Below are positions 1 to 9,636 of a DNA stretch of 64,000 nt, one piece after another. The DNA is from an uncultured Pelagibacteraceae bacterium (GTDB taxonomy: Bacteria > Pseudomonadota > Alphaproteobacteria > Pelagibacterales > Pelagibacteraceae). Both the position numbers and the translations under genes were made by a program. The stretch's first letter is position 1. Every line of letters begins with the position of its first letter. The stretch covers positions 248,001-312,000 of the forward strand of contig CACNCB010000001.1 in assembly GCA_902618695.1 (NCBI GenBank), read 5' to 3'. Below the pieces are notes generated by a model. It was not told the DNA's origin. It was given only the letters and a program-made list of their open reading frames with translations, and did no database searches.

Positions 1-762
1 TTCTTTGATTTAAAAACTATGAAACCATTAATTAACAATCCAGGTTTTGTGGAAGCTTTAACCGACTGGGTTGCAGCTACTAAATATGTTCCTCCAGGAG
101 GAATAAACTTTGGTCTAGGTGATGAAATTGGATCATTTGGTGGAGGACAAACTTTGTTTAGTTTTTCATGGGATGATGCATTTGTTGCTGCTATGCAACC
201 TGATAGCCCAATTAACAACAAAGTTGGTGCCGCTCAATTACCAGGCGCAATGAAAGTTTGGAATAGAACAACTAACTCTTGGGATGAAGGATTTAACCAA
301 GCTCCTTTCTTCGTGTGGGGATGGGCAGTTGGCGTTGCTAAGAAAAGTAAAGAAAAAGAAATGGCTTTTGATTACTTATGTTTCTTTGCAAACGAAGCAA
401 ATCACCAAGCCGACATAGGTATTGGTCGTTTCGGAGTTAACCCATTTAGAAATGATGACTTTAAAGCGGATGTTTGGACTCAAATTGGTTGGGATAAAGA
501 TATTGCTCAATCATATGTTGATACCTTAGCTCAAATGGAGGAAAGTAAAAATAGAGTTTTTCCTTTAAGAGTTCCGGGTACATTTGAGTTTAACGCTGCA
601 TTAGCTACAGCTGCAGCAAAAGCTTTAGCTGGACAGTTATCACCACAAGCTGCCTTAGACGAAGCTGCTAAGCAGTGGGAAGATATACTTAATAGAGTAG
701 GAAAAGATAATGTAAGAAAAGCTTACTCTGTTGGTGTAGCAATGGAAGATAACAAGCTTTAA
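1..762 (+). CDS. ABC transporter substrate-binding protein, 5' truncated by window edge (sugar/glycerol type)
   Basis: Open frame continues in-frame to base 1 (FFDLKTMKPLIN...); SBP-like sequence directly upstream of two permeases and two ATPases. Confidence 0.8.
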   Translation, partial: FFDLKTMKPLINNPGFVEALTDWVAATKYVPPGGINFGLGDEIGSFGGGQTLFSFSWDDAFVAAMQPDSPINNKVGAAQLPGAMKVWNRTTNSWDEGFNQAPFFVWGWAVGVAKKSKEKEMAFDYLCFFANEANHQADIGIGRFGVNPFRNDDFKADVWTQIGWDKDIAQSYVDTLAQMEESKNRVFPLRVPGTFEFNAALATAAAKALAGQLSPQAALDEAAKQWEDILNRVGKDNVRKAYSVGVAMEDNKL

Positions 763-770
763 AAAATACT

Positions 771-797
771 TTGTGGCCGTCATAACGACGGCCACAA
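771..797 (+). promoter_or_regulatory. Hairpin between SBP gene and permease genes
   Basis: Perfect 11-bp stem TTGTGGCCGTC / GACGGCCACAA with 5-nt loop ATAAC; no U-tract. Confidence 0.8.
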
Positions 798-822
798 CTA
801 ACAAAATCCAAAAATTGCAATT

Positions 823-1689
823 ATGAATTTTAAGCACAAGTATGTTTTTTTATTTCCTGGCTTATTTGTGCTTATAGGAATACTGATTTTTCCAATTATT
901 TTTACTATCAGATTAAGTTTATCAGGCTGGAATAGTTATACACCTGAAATGAATTTTATAGGAATTACAAATTATATTAGACTTTTTACTGATGACCCTA
1001 GATTTTGGGAGTCTTTTTTTAGACTTAGTTTTTTATCAGTTACTACAGTTATTCTTCAATACATTATTGGTTTTGCATTAGCACTTATAGTGTGGAGAGA
1101 AATTAAATTTAAAAGATTCTTCAGAGTCATTTTCTTGATTCCTATGATGACTACTCCTGTAATTATGACAGTAATTTGGAGAACTTTTTTTCATGAGTCT
1201 CTTGGTCCTGTAAATGATCTTTTGGGAAACTTAGGAGTAAAGCCTATTTTATGGCTCAGTGATCCAGTTATTGCTAAATTTACTGTAATTATTGTTGAAG
1301 TATGGCAGTGGACCCCATTTATGTTTTTATTGTTACTTGCAGGTTTATTGTCTCTTCCAAAAGAACCTTTTTTAGCCGCTGCAATAGATGGCGCAAGTCC
1401 TTTTAGAAAGTTTGTATATGTTACCTTCCCACTTATGGCGCCGATATCAATAGGGGCAATTATTATTAGATTAATTGAGGCTTCAAAGATAATGGATACA
1501 GTTTTTGTATTAACTTCTGGAGGACCAGGTACAGCAACAGAAACTTCAAGTTTTTATATTTATATTAAAGGCTTAAGGGAGTTTCAAATGGGTTACGCTG
1601 CAACTCTTTCTTTTACGTATTTAGTTATAATGATCATAAGTTTAACGATCATTGCAAAGGTTTTAACAAAATTAATGATTAAAGAATAA
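823..1689 (+). CDS. ABC transporter permease (MalF/UgpA type)
   Basis: 288 aa, multiple TM segments, EAA-like loop (AAAIDGASPFRKFVYVTFPLMAP). Confidence 0.9.
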   Translation: MNFKHKYVFLFPGLFVLIGILIFPIIFTIRLSLSGWNSYTPEMNFIGITNYIRLFTDDPRFWESFFRLSFLSVTTVILQYIIGFALALIVWREIKFKRFFRVIFLIPMMTTPVIMTVIWRTFFHESLGPVNDLLGNLGVKPILWLSDPVIAKFTVIIVEVWQWTPFMFLLLLAGLLSLPKEPFLAAAIDGASPFRKFVYVTFPLMAPISIGAIIIRLIEASKIMDTVFVLTSGGPGTATETSSFYIYIKGLREFQMGYAATLSFTYLVIMIISLTIIAKVLTKLMIKE

Positions 1690-2537
1690 TGGAAAAACTA
1701 TACAAATTTTTAAAATATACTTTTATTATTCTTTGGACAGTTTTTATTGTAGCTCCTTTTCTGTGGGCTATCTCTACTTCTTTTAAAGATTTCCAGTCAG
1801 TAAACAGTAAGGTTACTTACATTCCCTGGTTAGATTTTGAACCAACACTTGAAGGATGGCGTGTATTAGTTAAATCACCTGCAAGAGGTGGGGTGGATAT
1901 TGTTGAACCTTACTTTAATAGTCTTTTTGTAACATGTACAGCAAGTTTAATAAGCATAGTTTTAGGAACTTTGGCAGCTTATGCTTTATCAAGATTTACT
2001 TTTAAAGCTGGTTTTGTCAGAAATAACGATATTACTTTCTTCTTTATATCGCAAAGAATAATGCCGCCCATTGTTTTATCAATTCCCTTCTTTATATTTT
2101 TAAGCACAATAGGATTATTAGATAGTTTGATAGGACTAGTAGTAGTTTATATAGTTCTTTTAATGCCTATTGCAGTTTGGATCATGGTAGATTTTTTTAA
2201 CCGAGTTCCAAAAGAGTTAGATGAAACTGCACTTATTGATGGATGTAATCCTTATCAAGCCTTTTATAAAGTAGTTTTACCAAACTCCATCCCTGGGTTA
2301 ATTGTTGCTGGTATGTTTTGTATAATATTTGGTTGGATTGACTTCTTTTTTGCTTTTATTTTAACTTTTACTGAAGTGCAATTATTACCAGTCAAAGTGG
2401 TAGCTCTAAATTCTTCTATTACGCCTTGGTGGAGTTTATCTGCATCTGCCTTAATATCTGTGGCTCCACTTATAATAGTCGCTTTTGTTGTTGAAAGATA
2501 TTTGTCTAAAGGAAATTTATCAGGAGCCTTAAAATAA
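1689..2537 (+). CDS. ABC transporter permease (MalG/UgpE type)
   Basis: 282 aa, EAA loop (ETALIDGCNPYQAFYKVVLPNSIPG); start overlaps previous stop. Confidence 0.9.
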   Translation: MEKLYKFLKYTFIILWTVFIVAPFLWAISTSFKDFQSVNSKVTYIPWLDFEPTLEGWRVLVKSPARGGVDIVEPYFNSLFVTCTASLISIVLGTLAAYALSRFTFKAGFVRNNDITFFFISQRIMPPIVLSIPFFIFLSTIGLLDSLIGLVVVYIVLLMPIAVWIMVDFFNRVPKELDETALIDGCNPYQAFYKVVLPNSIPGLIVAGMFCIIFGWIDFFFAFILTFTEVQLLPVKVVALNSSITPWWSLSASALISVAPLIIVAFVVERYLSKGNLSGALK

Positions 2538-3616
2538 TGAATCTGGTTGCAAAAAATTTAACTTACAAACCTGATGATCAGTACCATCTTAATGATGTTT
2601 CTTTTAATTTCGAAAAAGGAAGACTTTATACTATTCTTGGACGTACATTGTCTGGCAAAACAACACTATTAAAGACAATAGCTGGTTTATTAAATCCGGA
2701 TAGTGGAAATATAAATTTTGAAGATAAAAATTTTAGCAAAGTGCCAGTATGGGAAAGAAATGTTGCTATGGTTTATCAGCAATTTATAAATTACCCTCAT
2801 TTGAGTGTTTATGAAAATATTTCATTTCCACTAAAACAGAGAAAATTAAATGAGGAAGATATAAAAAAGAACGTTGACGATGCTTTAAAAACGGTTGGTT
2901 TAGTAGGTTTTGAAAATAGAAAAATCCAAGAATTGTCTGGCGGACAGCAACAAAGGGTAGCATTAGCAAGATCACTCGCGAAAAAAGCAAAAATCTTATT
3001 ATTAGATGAACCTCTTGTTAACCTTGATTATAAACTTCGTGAACAACTTAGAGAGGAATTTAAAACCATATTTAATGAGGGATTGGCTAATGAGACTATT
3101 TTAATTTACTCAACCACTGACCCACAAGAAGTTATGGAATTAAATGGAGAGGTAATTGTACTTGATGAGGGTAAAGTTTTACAAACAGGTCCAGCTAAAG
3201 ATATTTTTGAAAATCCAATTAACCTCAAAGTAGCTGAAATTTCAAATGATCCTCCGATGAATATTATAAATGGCTTAAAAATTGATGGTAAAATTACTTT
3301 CGAAAATATCAACATCAAACTACCAAAACATTTATCTCAATTAGATAATAAAAATTATAATTTTGGAATTAGATCTTCAGAAATTAAGCTTGATGACAGT
3401 GGTGAGGAATTTGAAATAGAGTTAGCAGAAATAAGTGGGTCAGAAACATTATTACATTTAAAAAGAGGAAGTACAAAAGTTATTGCATTGATCGAAGAAG
3501 TTATGAATTTTAAAATTCATGAAAAAGTAAAAGTTGAGTTCAATTCTGATAAATTTTATGTTTTTGCAGAAGATGGAAAATTAATCTCATCACCATACAG
3601 GATTAAGAATGGCTAA
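2537..3616 (+). CDS. ABC transporter ATPase 1 (GlpS-like)
   Basis: Walker A variant GRTLSGKTT, canonical signature LSGGQQQR, Walker B ILLLDEP, C-terminal TOBE-like region. Confidence 0.85.
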   Translation: MNLVAKNLTYKPDDQYHLNDVSFNFEKGRLYTILGRTLSGKTTLLKTIAGLLNPDSGNINFEDKNFSKVPVWERNVAMVYQQFINYPHLSVYENISFPLKQRKLNEEDIKKNVDDALKTVGLVGFENRKIQELSGGQQQRVALARSLAKKAKILLLDEPLVNLDYKLREQLREEFKTIFNEGLANETILIYSTTDPQEVMELNGEVIVLDEGKVLQTGPAKDIFENPINLKVAEISNDPPMNIINGLKIDGKITFENINIKLPKHLSQLDNKNYNFGIRSSEIKLDDSGEEFEIELAEISGSETLLHLKRGSTKVIALIEEVMNFKIHEKVKVEFNSDKFYVFAEDGKLISSPYRIKNG

Positions 3617-4682
3617 AATAGATCTATCAAATATCTCACATACTTATAATCCAAAAGATTTAGAACCTACTTATGCTCTAAATCCATTTTCGATGACATG
3701 GGAAAATGGTAAACGTTACGCAATACTTGGACCATCTGGTTGTGGAAAAACAACTATGTTAAATATTGTATCAGGCTTAATAAAGCCTACTCAAGGCAGG
3801 ATACTGTTTGATAATGAAGATGTAACTAACCAAAAAACTGAAACTAGAAATATTTCGCAAGTATTTCAGTTTCCGGTAATTTACAACACAATGTCAGTAT
3901 ATGATAATTTAGCGTTCCCGTTAAAGTGTCGAGATTTTGAAAAGAATAAAATTGAGGAGAGAGTTCAATCTGTATCTGAAACATTAAATCTTTCTTCATT
4001 TCTTAACATGCCCGCAAGGAAACTCACAGCAGATCAAAAACAACTCATTTCATTAGGAAGAGGATTAGTGAGAGAAGATGTAGCTGCTGTATTAATGGAT
4101 GAACCATTAACAGTAATTGATCCAGACTTAAAATTTAGATTGAGAAGAAATTTAAAAGAAATTAATGAAGAATATAAAACAACATTAGTATATGTTACTC
4201 ATGATCAAAATGAAGCGATGACATTTGCTGACAATATTATTGTAATGGATCAAGGCGAAATAGTTCAGGTTGGGCTCCCCAAAGATTTATTTGAAAGACC
4301 TAAAACTACTTTTGTTGGCTATTTTATTGGTTCTCCTGCAATGAATTTATTTGAAACCCAATTACACACAGACAATAGTGTAAAAATTAACGACACAACA
4401 ATAAAAACAAATACAAATTTATCAAAATTGAAAAATAACAATATAAAACTAGGAATTAGATCAGAATTTGTAAAAGTAGCAAAAGATGAAAGCGAGAATT
4501 TGGTAGAAGTTAATATTCAAAAAATAGAAGACTTTGGAAACTTCAAACTATTAACCACAAGAATGGGTCAACTAACAATAAAGTCGAAAATCAATAGAGA
4601 GATTGAAATTGTTAATGATAAGGTAAAATTACATTTTCCTCCCGAAAAATGTTGTGTGTACCAAAATAACAAATTGATTTAA
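3609..4682 (+). CDS. ABC transporter ATPase 2 (GlpT-like) with degenerate signature
   Basis: Walker A GPSGCGKTT; signature replaced by LTADQKQ; Walker B VLMDEP. Confidence 0.85.
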   Translation: MAKIDLSNISHTYNPKDLEPTYALNPFSMTWENGKRYAILGPSGCGKTTMLNIVSGLIKPTQGRILFDNEDVTNQKTETRNISQVFQFPVIYNTMSVYDNLAFPLKCRDFEKNKIEERVQSVSETLNLSSFLNMPARKLTADQKQLISLGRGLVREDVAAVLMDEPLTVIDPDLKFRLRRNLKEINEEYKTTLVYVTHDQNEAMTFADNIIVMDQGEIVQVGLPKDLFERPKTTFVGYFIGSPAMNLFETQLHTDNSVKINDTTIKTNTNLSKLKNNNIKLGIRSEFVKVAKDESENLVEVNIQKIEDFGNFKLLTTRMGQLTIKSKINREIEIVNDKVKLHFPPEKCCVYQNNKLI

Positions 4683-4814
4683 GTAAATTTCTACTCAGGA
4701 TTGTAAAAAAATTTAATTAGCTTTAAATAGTGACAATCTGTGCATCTTTTTAGAAAGACTCTAATATAAAACTATGTTTTACTTTCCCTCAGTTAATTAA
4801 CTAGAGGAGAAGAA

Positions 4815-5972
4815 ATGATTAAAAATAAAAAATCATTGAAGGGTTCTAAAACTCCTTCAAGAAGAAAGTTCTTCAAAGCCGCAGCAGCAACTGGTGCAGC
4901 CGCAGCAACAGCTGTAGCAATGCCAAATGTTGCTTTTGGTGCTCCGCAAACATTAAAGATGCAAGCAGCATGGCCATCAGGTGCTAACATCTTTTTTGAA
5001 ATGGCTGGAGACTATGCCAAAATGGTTGGAGACATGTCAGGTGGAAGTTTAAAAATTGATCTTCAGCCTGTTGGAGCAGTTGTAAAAACTGGAGAAATTG
5101 GACAAGCTGTAAGTGATGGTGTTCTTGATATGGGACACTGGGTTACTGCTTATTGGTATGGAAAAAATCCTGCCGCGTCTCTTTTCGGAACTGGCCCATC
5201 ATACGGTCTATCATCTCAAGAAGTAATGGCTTGGATGGAAGAAGGTGGTGGAAGAGCATTGTATGAAGAAACATTAGCAAAAGTTGGGTATGACTATGTT
5301 GGTGTTTTTGCGATGCCTATGCCAGCTCAACCATTTGGTTGGTTCAAAAAGAACGTAACTAAAGTAAGTGATGTTAAAGGTATGAAGTATAGAACAGTTG
5401 GTCTTGCAACTAACGTTCTTACTGCAATGGGTATGGTAGTTAGACAATTACCTGGTGGTGAAATTCAGCCAGCTATGAAAACTGGTTTGATTGAAGCTGC
5501 AGAGTTTAACAACCCTACTTCTGACTCTCAATTTGGTATGCAAGATGTTTCTAAGCATTATCACTTAGGATCTTTCCACCAATCACAAGAGATGTTTGAA
5601 ATACCTATTAACAAAAAAACATTTAATAGCTTATCTCCTGCAAACCAAGCAATATTAAAAAATGCTTCGTATGCAGCAAATACCGCTAACTACTTTAAAG
5701 CTTTGGTAAGATACTCAGCTGATTTATCTAAGTTGATGAATGAGCATAAAGTAAACGTTTACCAAACTTCAGATGCAATTTTAGCAGAGCAGCTAAAAGG
5801 TTGGGATAAAGTTGTAGGTGATTTCTCTTCTAAAGATCCATTCTTTAAGAAGATTGTTGATTCACAAAAAGCTTATGCGAAAAGAGTAATGAAATACTTA
5901 CTAATGAATCAGCCTAACTACAGACTTGCTTATGAAAATGAGTTTGGTCCGTTAGCGAAAGTTAAAATCTAA
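4815..5972 (+). CDS. dctP: TRAP transporter substrate-binding protein DctP (TakP-like), Tat signal
   Basis: SRRKFF twin-arginine signal; DctP family features; followed by DctQ and DctM. Confidence 0.9.
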   Translation: MIKNKKSLKGSKTPSRRKFFKAAAATGAAAATAVAMPNVAFGAPQTLKMQAAWPSGANIFFEMAGDYAKMVGDMSGGSLKIDLQPVGAVVKTGEIGQAVSDGVLDMGHWVTAYWYGKNPAASLFGTGPSYGLSSQEVMAWMEEGGGRALYEETLAKVGYDYVGVFAMPMPAQPFGWFKKNVTKVSDVKGMKYRTVGLATNVLTAMGMVVRQLPGGEIQPAMKTGLIEAAEFNNPTSDSQFGMQDVSKHYHLGSFHQSQEMFEIPINKKTFNSLSPANQAILKNASYAANTANYFKALVRYSADLSKLMNEHKVNVYQTSDAILAEQLKGWDKVVGDFSSKDPFFKKIVDSQKAYAKRVMKYLLMNQPNYRLAYENEFGPLAKVKI

Positions 5973-5993
5973 GGTTCAAATATATAAAAAATT

Positions 5994-6022
5994 AAGGGGG
6001 CTTTTTAGCCCCCTTTTTTTTA
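5994..6022 (+). terminator. Rho-independent terminator/attenuator between dctP and dctQ
   Basis: AAGGGGGCT TTTT AGCCCCCTT followed by a T-run. Confidence 0.9.
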
Positions 6023-6061
6023 ATTGAATTAATTAAGAAAATTAAGATAAGTTAGTTAAAT

Positions 6062-6646
6062 ATGTACTCTTATATAAAATTTGCAGATACTCTTAGTACC
6101 TCAATGGGTAAAGCCTTCTCATGGTGCATAGTAATTTTGATGGGAGGAACATGTTATGAGGTTATCATGGCTTACGCATTTAATGCTCCTACTTTATGGA
6201 ATTTTGATTTCAGTTTACAAATGTATGGAGCGATATTTATGATGGCTGGAGCTTACACTTTAGCAACAGAAGCTCACGTTAGAGGAGATGTTATTTACAG
6301 GCTGTTCCCAACTAAAGTTCAAGGATGGATTGATTTAATATTATATTTCATCTTCTTTTTTCCAGGGGTGATTGCACTTGCATTTTATGGATATGAATAT
6401 GCAGCTAAGGCATGGATGGTGAAAGAAACAAGTTGGAATAGTCCAGCACAAATTCAAATTTATATGGCAAAATCATTAATACCTTTATCAGGGATACTTC
6501 TTACTCTCCAAGGAATTAGTGAAGTTTTTAGAGCAATTATTTGCATTAGAACAGGACATTGGCCAGAGAGAGATGCTGGTGCAGAAGAAACAGAGAAAAT
6601 TTTAATGAGAAAATCTAAAGAGGAAGAAAAAATAGATGTTGTTTAG
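6062..6646 (+). CDS. dctQ: TRAP transporter small membrane subunit DctQ
   Basis: 194 aa membrane protein with AHVRGDV motif, between dctP and dctM. Confidence 0.88.
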   Translation: MYSYIKFADTLSTSMGKAFSWCIVILMGGTCYEVIMAYAFNAPTLWNFDFSLQMYGAIFMMAGAYTLATEAHVRGDVIYRLFPTKVQGWIDLILYFIFFFPGVIALAFYGYEYAAKAWMVKETSWNSPAQIQIYMAKSLIPLSGILLTLQGISEVFRAIICIRTGHWPERDAGAEETEKILMRKSKEEEKIDVV

Positions 6647-7997
6647 TCTAACAAATCCAGAAATTGCAATTTTAATGATGGTAATATTTCTGTTTGCTGT
6701 ATTACTAGGATTTCCTATTGCATTTACTTTAATGGCAATGGGTCTAGGATTTGGGTATTACGCATATTTTGATCCGTCAAGAATGGATCATCTATTAGAT
6801 AATAGGATATTTAATTTATTTGTTTCAAATACCTATTCTGTCATGGATAACCATGTCCTCACCGCTGTGCCTTTATTTTTATTTATGGGCTATTTAGTTG
6901 AAAGAGCAGGTATAGTTGCAAGATTGTTTTATGCAATAAGACTTGCATCTCATTCTCTTCCAGCATCAATGGCAGTTGCTGCCCTAGTTACTTGCACTTT
7001 ATTTTCTACAGCAACGGGTATAATTGGAGCAGTTGTGACTTTAATGGGTTTGCTTGCTTGGCCTGCAATGGTCAAAGCTGGTTATGATAAGAAATTTGCA
7101 TCAGGAGTAATATGTGCTGGAGGCTGTTTAGGAATTTTAATCCCCCCTAGTATTATGCTTATTGTTTATGCAGTAATTGCTCAGTTATCCCCATTAAGAT
7201 TATTTGCTGCAGCAATATTTCCTGGTTTGATGTTAGCGGGTTTATATATTTTATATGCAATTATTTTGGCTTATTTTAATCCATCAGTTGCACCTAAGCC
7301 TCCTAAAGAAGAAATTCCACCAAGATCTGTAATATTAAAAGAAGTTTTGGTTTCATTCTTACCATTATTTTCATTAATTATCTTAGTATTAGGAAGCATT
7401 CTTGCTGGCTTAGCTACCCCAGCAGAAGCTGCAGGTGTTGGAGCTTTTGGAGCGTTAGTTTTATCTTTCTTTTATAAATCTCTAAAATGGAAAAATTTTA
7501 AAGAGTCAGTATTTCTTACTGCAAAAACTACCGCAATGATTATGTGGTTGTTTATTGGATCTTGGACGTTTGCGTCAGTATTTTCATATTTAGGAGGACA
7601 TGAAGTATTTGAGCATTTTTTTAAATCAATGGATATTCAGCCTTGGCAATTTTTAGTAATTACACAAATTATAATTTTCTTATTAGGCTGGCCATTAGAG
7701 TGGACTGAAATATTAATTATCTTTGTTCCAATATTTTTACCTTTAGTAGAATTTTTTGGGGTTAACCCTTATTTTTTTGCTATGTTAATTGCGTTAAATT
7801 TACAAACATCATTTTTAACGCCCCCCATGGCCATGTCGGCTTATTATTTAAAAGGTGTACAATCTAAAAATGTTGAATTAATTGAGGTATTCAAAGGCAT
7901 CATGCCATTCTTGGCGATAGTTATTTTTGGAATGGTTTTGATGTATTTATTTCCAGGTATAGCTCTGTGGTTACCTGATCAATTATTTGCAAACTAA
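6636..7997 (+). CDS. dctM: TRAP transporter large membrane subunit DctM
   Basis: 453 aa; GCLGILIPPSIMLIVYA and LQTSFLTPPMA motifs. Confidence 0.93.
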   Translation: MLFSLTNPEIAILMMVIFLFAVLLGFPIAFTLMAMGLGFGYYAYFDPSRMDHLLDNRIFNLFVSNTYSVMDNHVLTAVPLFLFMGYLVERAGIVARLFYAIRLASHSLPASMAVAALVTCTLFSTATGIIGAVVTLMGLLAWPAMVKAGYDKKFASGVICAGGCLGILIPPSIMLIVYAVIAQLSPLRLFAAAIFPGLMLAGLYILYAIILAYFNPSVAPKPPKEEIPPRSVILKEVLVSFLPLFSLIILVLGSILAGLATPAEAAGVGAFGALVLSFFYKSLKWKNFKESVFLTAKTTAMIMWLFIGSWTFASVFSYLGGHEVFEHFFKSMDIQPWQFLVITQIIIFLLGWPLEWTEILIIFVPIFLPLVEFFGVNPYFFAMLIALNLQTSFLTPPMAMSAYYLKGVQSKNVELIEVFKGIMPFLAIVIFGMVLMYLFPGIALWLPDQLFAN

Positions 7998-9339
7998 TTT
8001 AATGAATGAAATTGTAAATTATTCTGTTGAAGAATTAATAAATAAAATTTCAAATTCTCAAATTACTTCTGTCGAAATATGTGAAGCTTATATGGATAGA
8101 GTTAATAAGTTTGAAAAAGATATAAATGCTTGGGCTTTTTTTGACAAAGAATTGTTATTGGAAAAAGCCAAAGAGTCAGATGCTTATAAAAAATCTGGAA
8201 AACCAACTGGACCGTTACATGGTATTCCTGTAGCTGTTAAGGATATTGTTGGTACTTTAGATATGCCAACAGAATGTGGAACGCCAATAAGAAAAGGAAA
8301 ATCTTATTCACAAAATGCGGAAATAATTGATTTATTAACATCTTCAGGGGCTATTGTGATGGGTAAAACAGTTACTACAGAATTAGCATATTTAAATCCC
8401 TCTAAAACAAAAAACCCACATGATTATTCACGAACACCAGGAGGATCATCAAGTGGATCTGCTGCAGTAATTGCATCTTATATGGCTCCACTTTCAATTG
8501 GATCACAAACAGGTGGCTCAATAATCAGACCAGCATCTTATTGCGGCGTTGTTGGATACAAACCTTCATTTGGTCTAATCTCTAGAAATGGAGTATTAAA
8601 GACCTCTGAAAAACTTGATCATTTAGGAGTTTTTGGAAAAACAGTCGAGGACATAGCTTATTTAGTTAAAGAGTTAATTAAAAAAGATTCCCATGACCCT
8701 GCCACTGTTTATTATTCTTCGAATAATATGGTTGATGCTGTAAAAAAAGGTCCTTTATATGAACCTAAGTTCATATTTTATAAAACTGAATTTTGGAAAT
8801 CAATTGACAAAAAATCTAAGGAAGCTTTTGAATATTTTATAAAGTCGTTTAAAAAAAATATAGAAGTTCATGATACTCCTTCATATTTTAAAGATATCAA
8901 TAAATATCATCAAATAATTTATGAAAGTGATCTAGCTAATAATTTTAGTGATTATTATAAAAATTATAAATCAAAACTTTCAAAAATTATGCAAAATGCA
9001 ATTGCAAATGGAAGAAAACATACTGCAAAAGAATATGCTGAAGCAATAGATTTTATGAAAAGAAGCTACGATTCTTATAAAGAAGTATTTGAGGACTATC
9101 ACGGGGTTTTATCCCCATCAAGTCCAGGTGTTGCTCTAAAGGGTCTTAAGAGCACTGGATCAGCTGATTTCAATAAAGTTTGGTCTTATTTAGGAACTCC
9201 TTGTATTTCACTTCCTTTACTTCAGGGTGAAAATAATTTACCATTAGGAATTCAAGTTATTGGAGAGAGATATGACGATAATCGTTTCTTAGGAGTTTCC
9301 AGTTGGCTTGAAAAGGAAAGTGAAAAATTTAATGAATAA
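7987..9339 (+). CDS. Amidase-signature family hydrolase
   Basis: GGSSSGSAA and PLHGIPVAVKD motifs; overlaps the dctM end. Confidence 0.9.
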   Translation: MQTNLMNEIVNYSVEELINKISNSQITSVEICEAYMDRVNKFEKDINAWAFFDKELLLEKAKESDAYKKSGKPTGPLHGIPVAVKDIVGTLDMPTECGTPIRKGKSYSQNAEIIDLLTSSGAIVMGKTVTTELAYLNPSKTKNPHDYSRTPGGSSSGSAAVIASYMAPLSIGSQTGGSIIRPASYCGVVGYKPSFGLISRNGVLKTSEKLDHLGVFGKTVEDIAYLVKELIKKDSHDPATVYYSSNNMVDAVKKGPLYEPKFIFYKTEFWKSIDKKSKEAFEYFIKSFKKNIEVHDTPSYFKDINKYHQIIYESDLANNFSDYYKNYKSKLSKIMQNAIANGRKHTAKEYAEAIDFMKRSYDSYKEVFEDYHGVLSPSSPGVALKGLKSTGSADFNKVWSYLGTPCISLPLLQGENNLPLGIQVIGERYDDNRFLGVSSWLEKESEKFNE

Positions 9340-9508
9340 ACTTGTAACACTAATAGGACTTTCTTTTGCAATCTTTTTTCTTGTTGGTTTAGCAACAACA
9401 CTTACAAGATCTATGATGATAGGTTTCTTTGATGTATTACCAGTTTACATATTGATGATACTTGCGATATCGATGATGTTATACGAAGCATTTTTTGATA
9501 AAAAATAA
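9308..9508 (+). CDS. Small membrane protein, unknown
   Basis: 66 aa, two hydrophobic segments; likely start is the internal ATG near 9329. Confidence 0.5.
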   Translation: MKRKVKNLMNKLVTLIGLSFAIFFLVGLATTLTRSMMIGFFDVLPVYILMILAISMMLYEAFFDKK

Positions 9509-9636
9509 ATTTAATAATTCCTAAATTTACTACCACTGATTGTATTATATTCTTTCAATAGGAATTTTAGTATAGACTTAAACGTCCAATTGTAATTTAA
9601 TCTGTACAGTTAATTAACAAAGGAGAGGAGATACTA

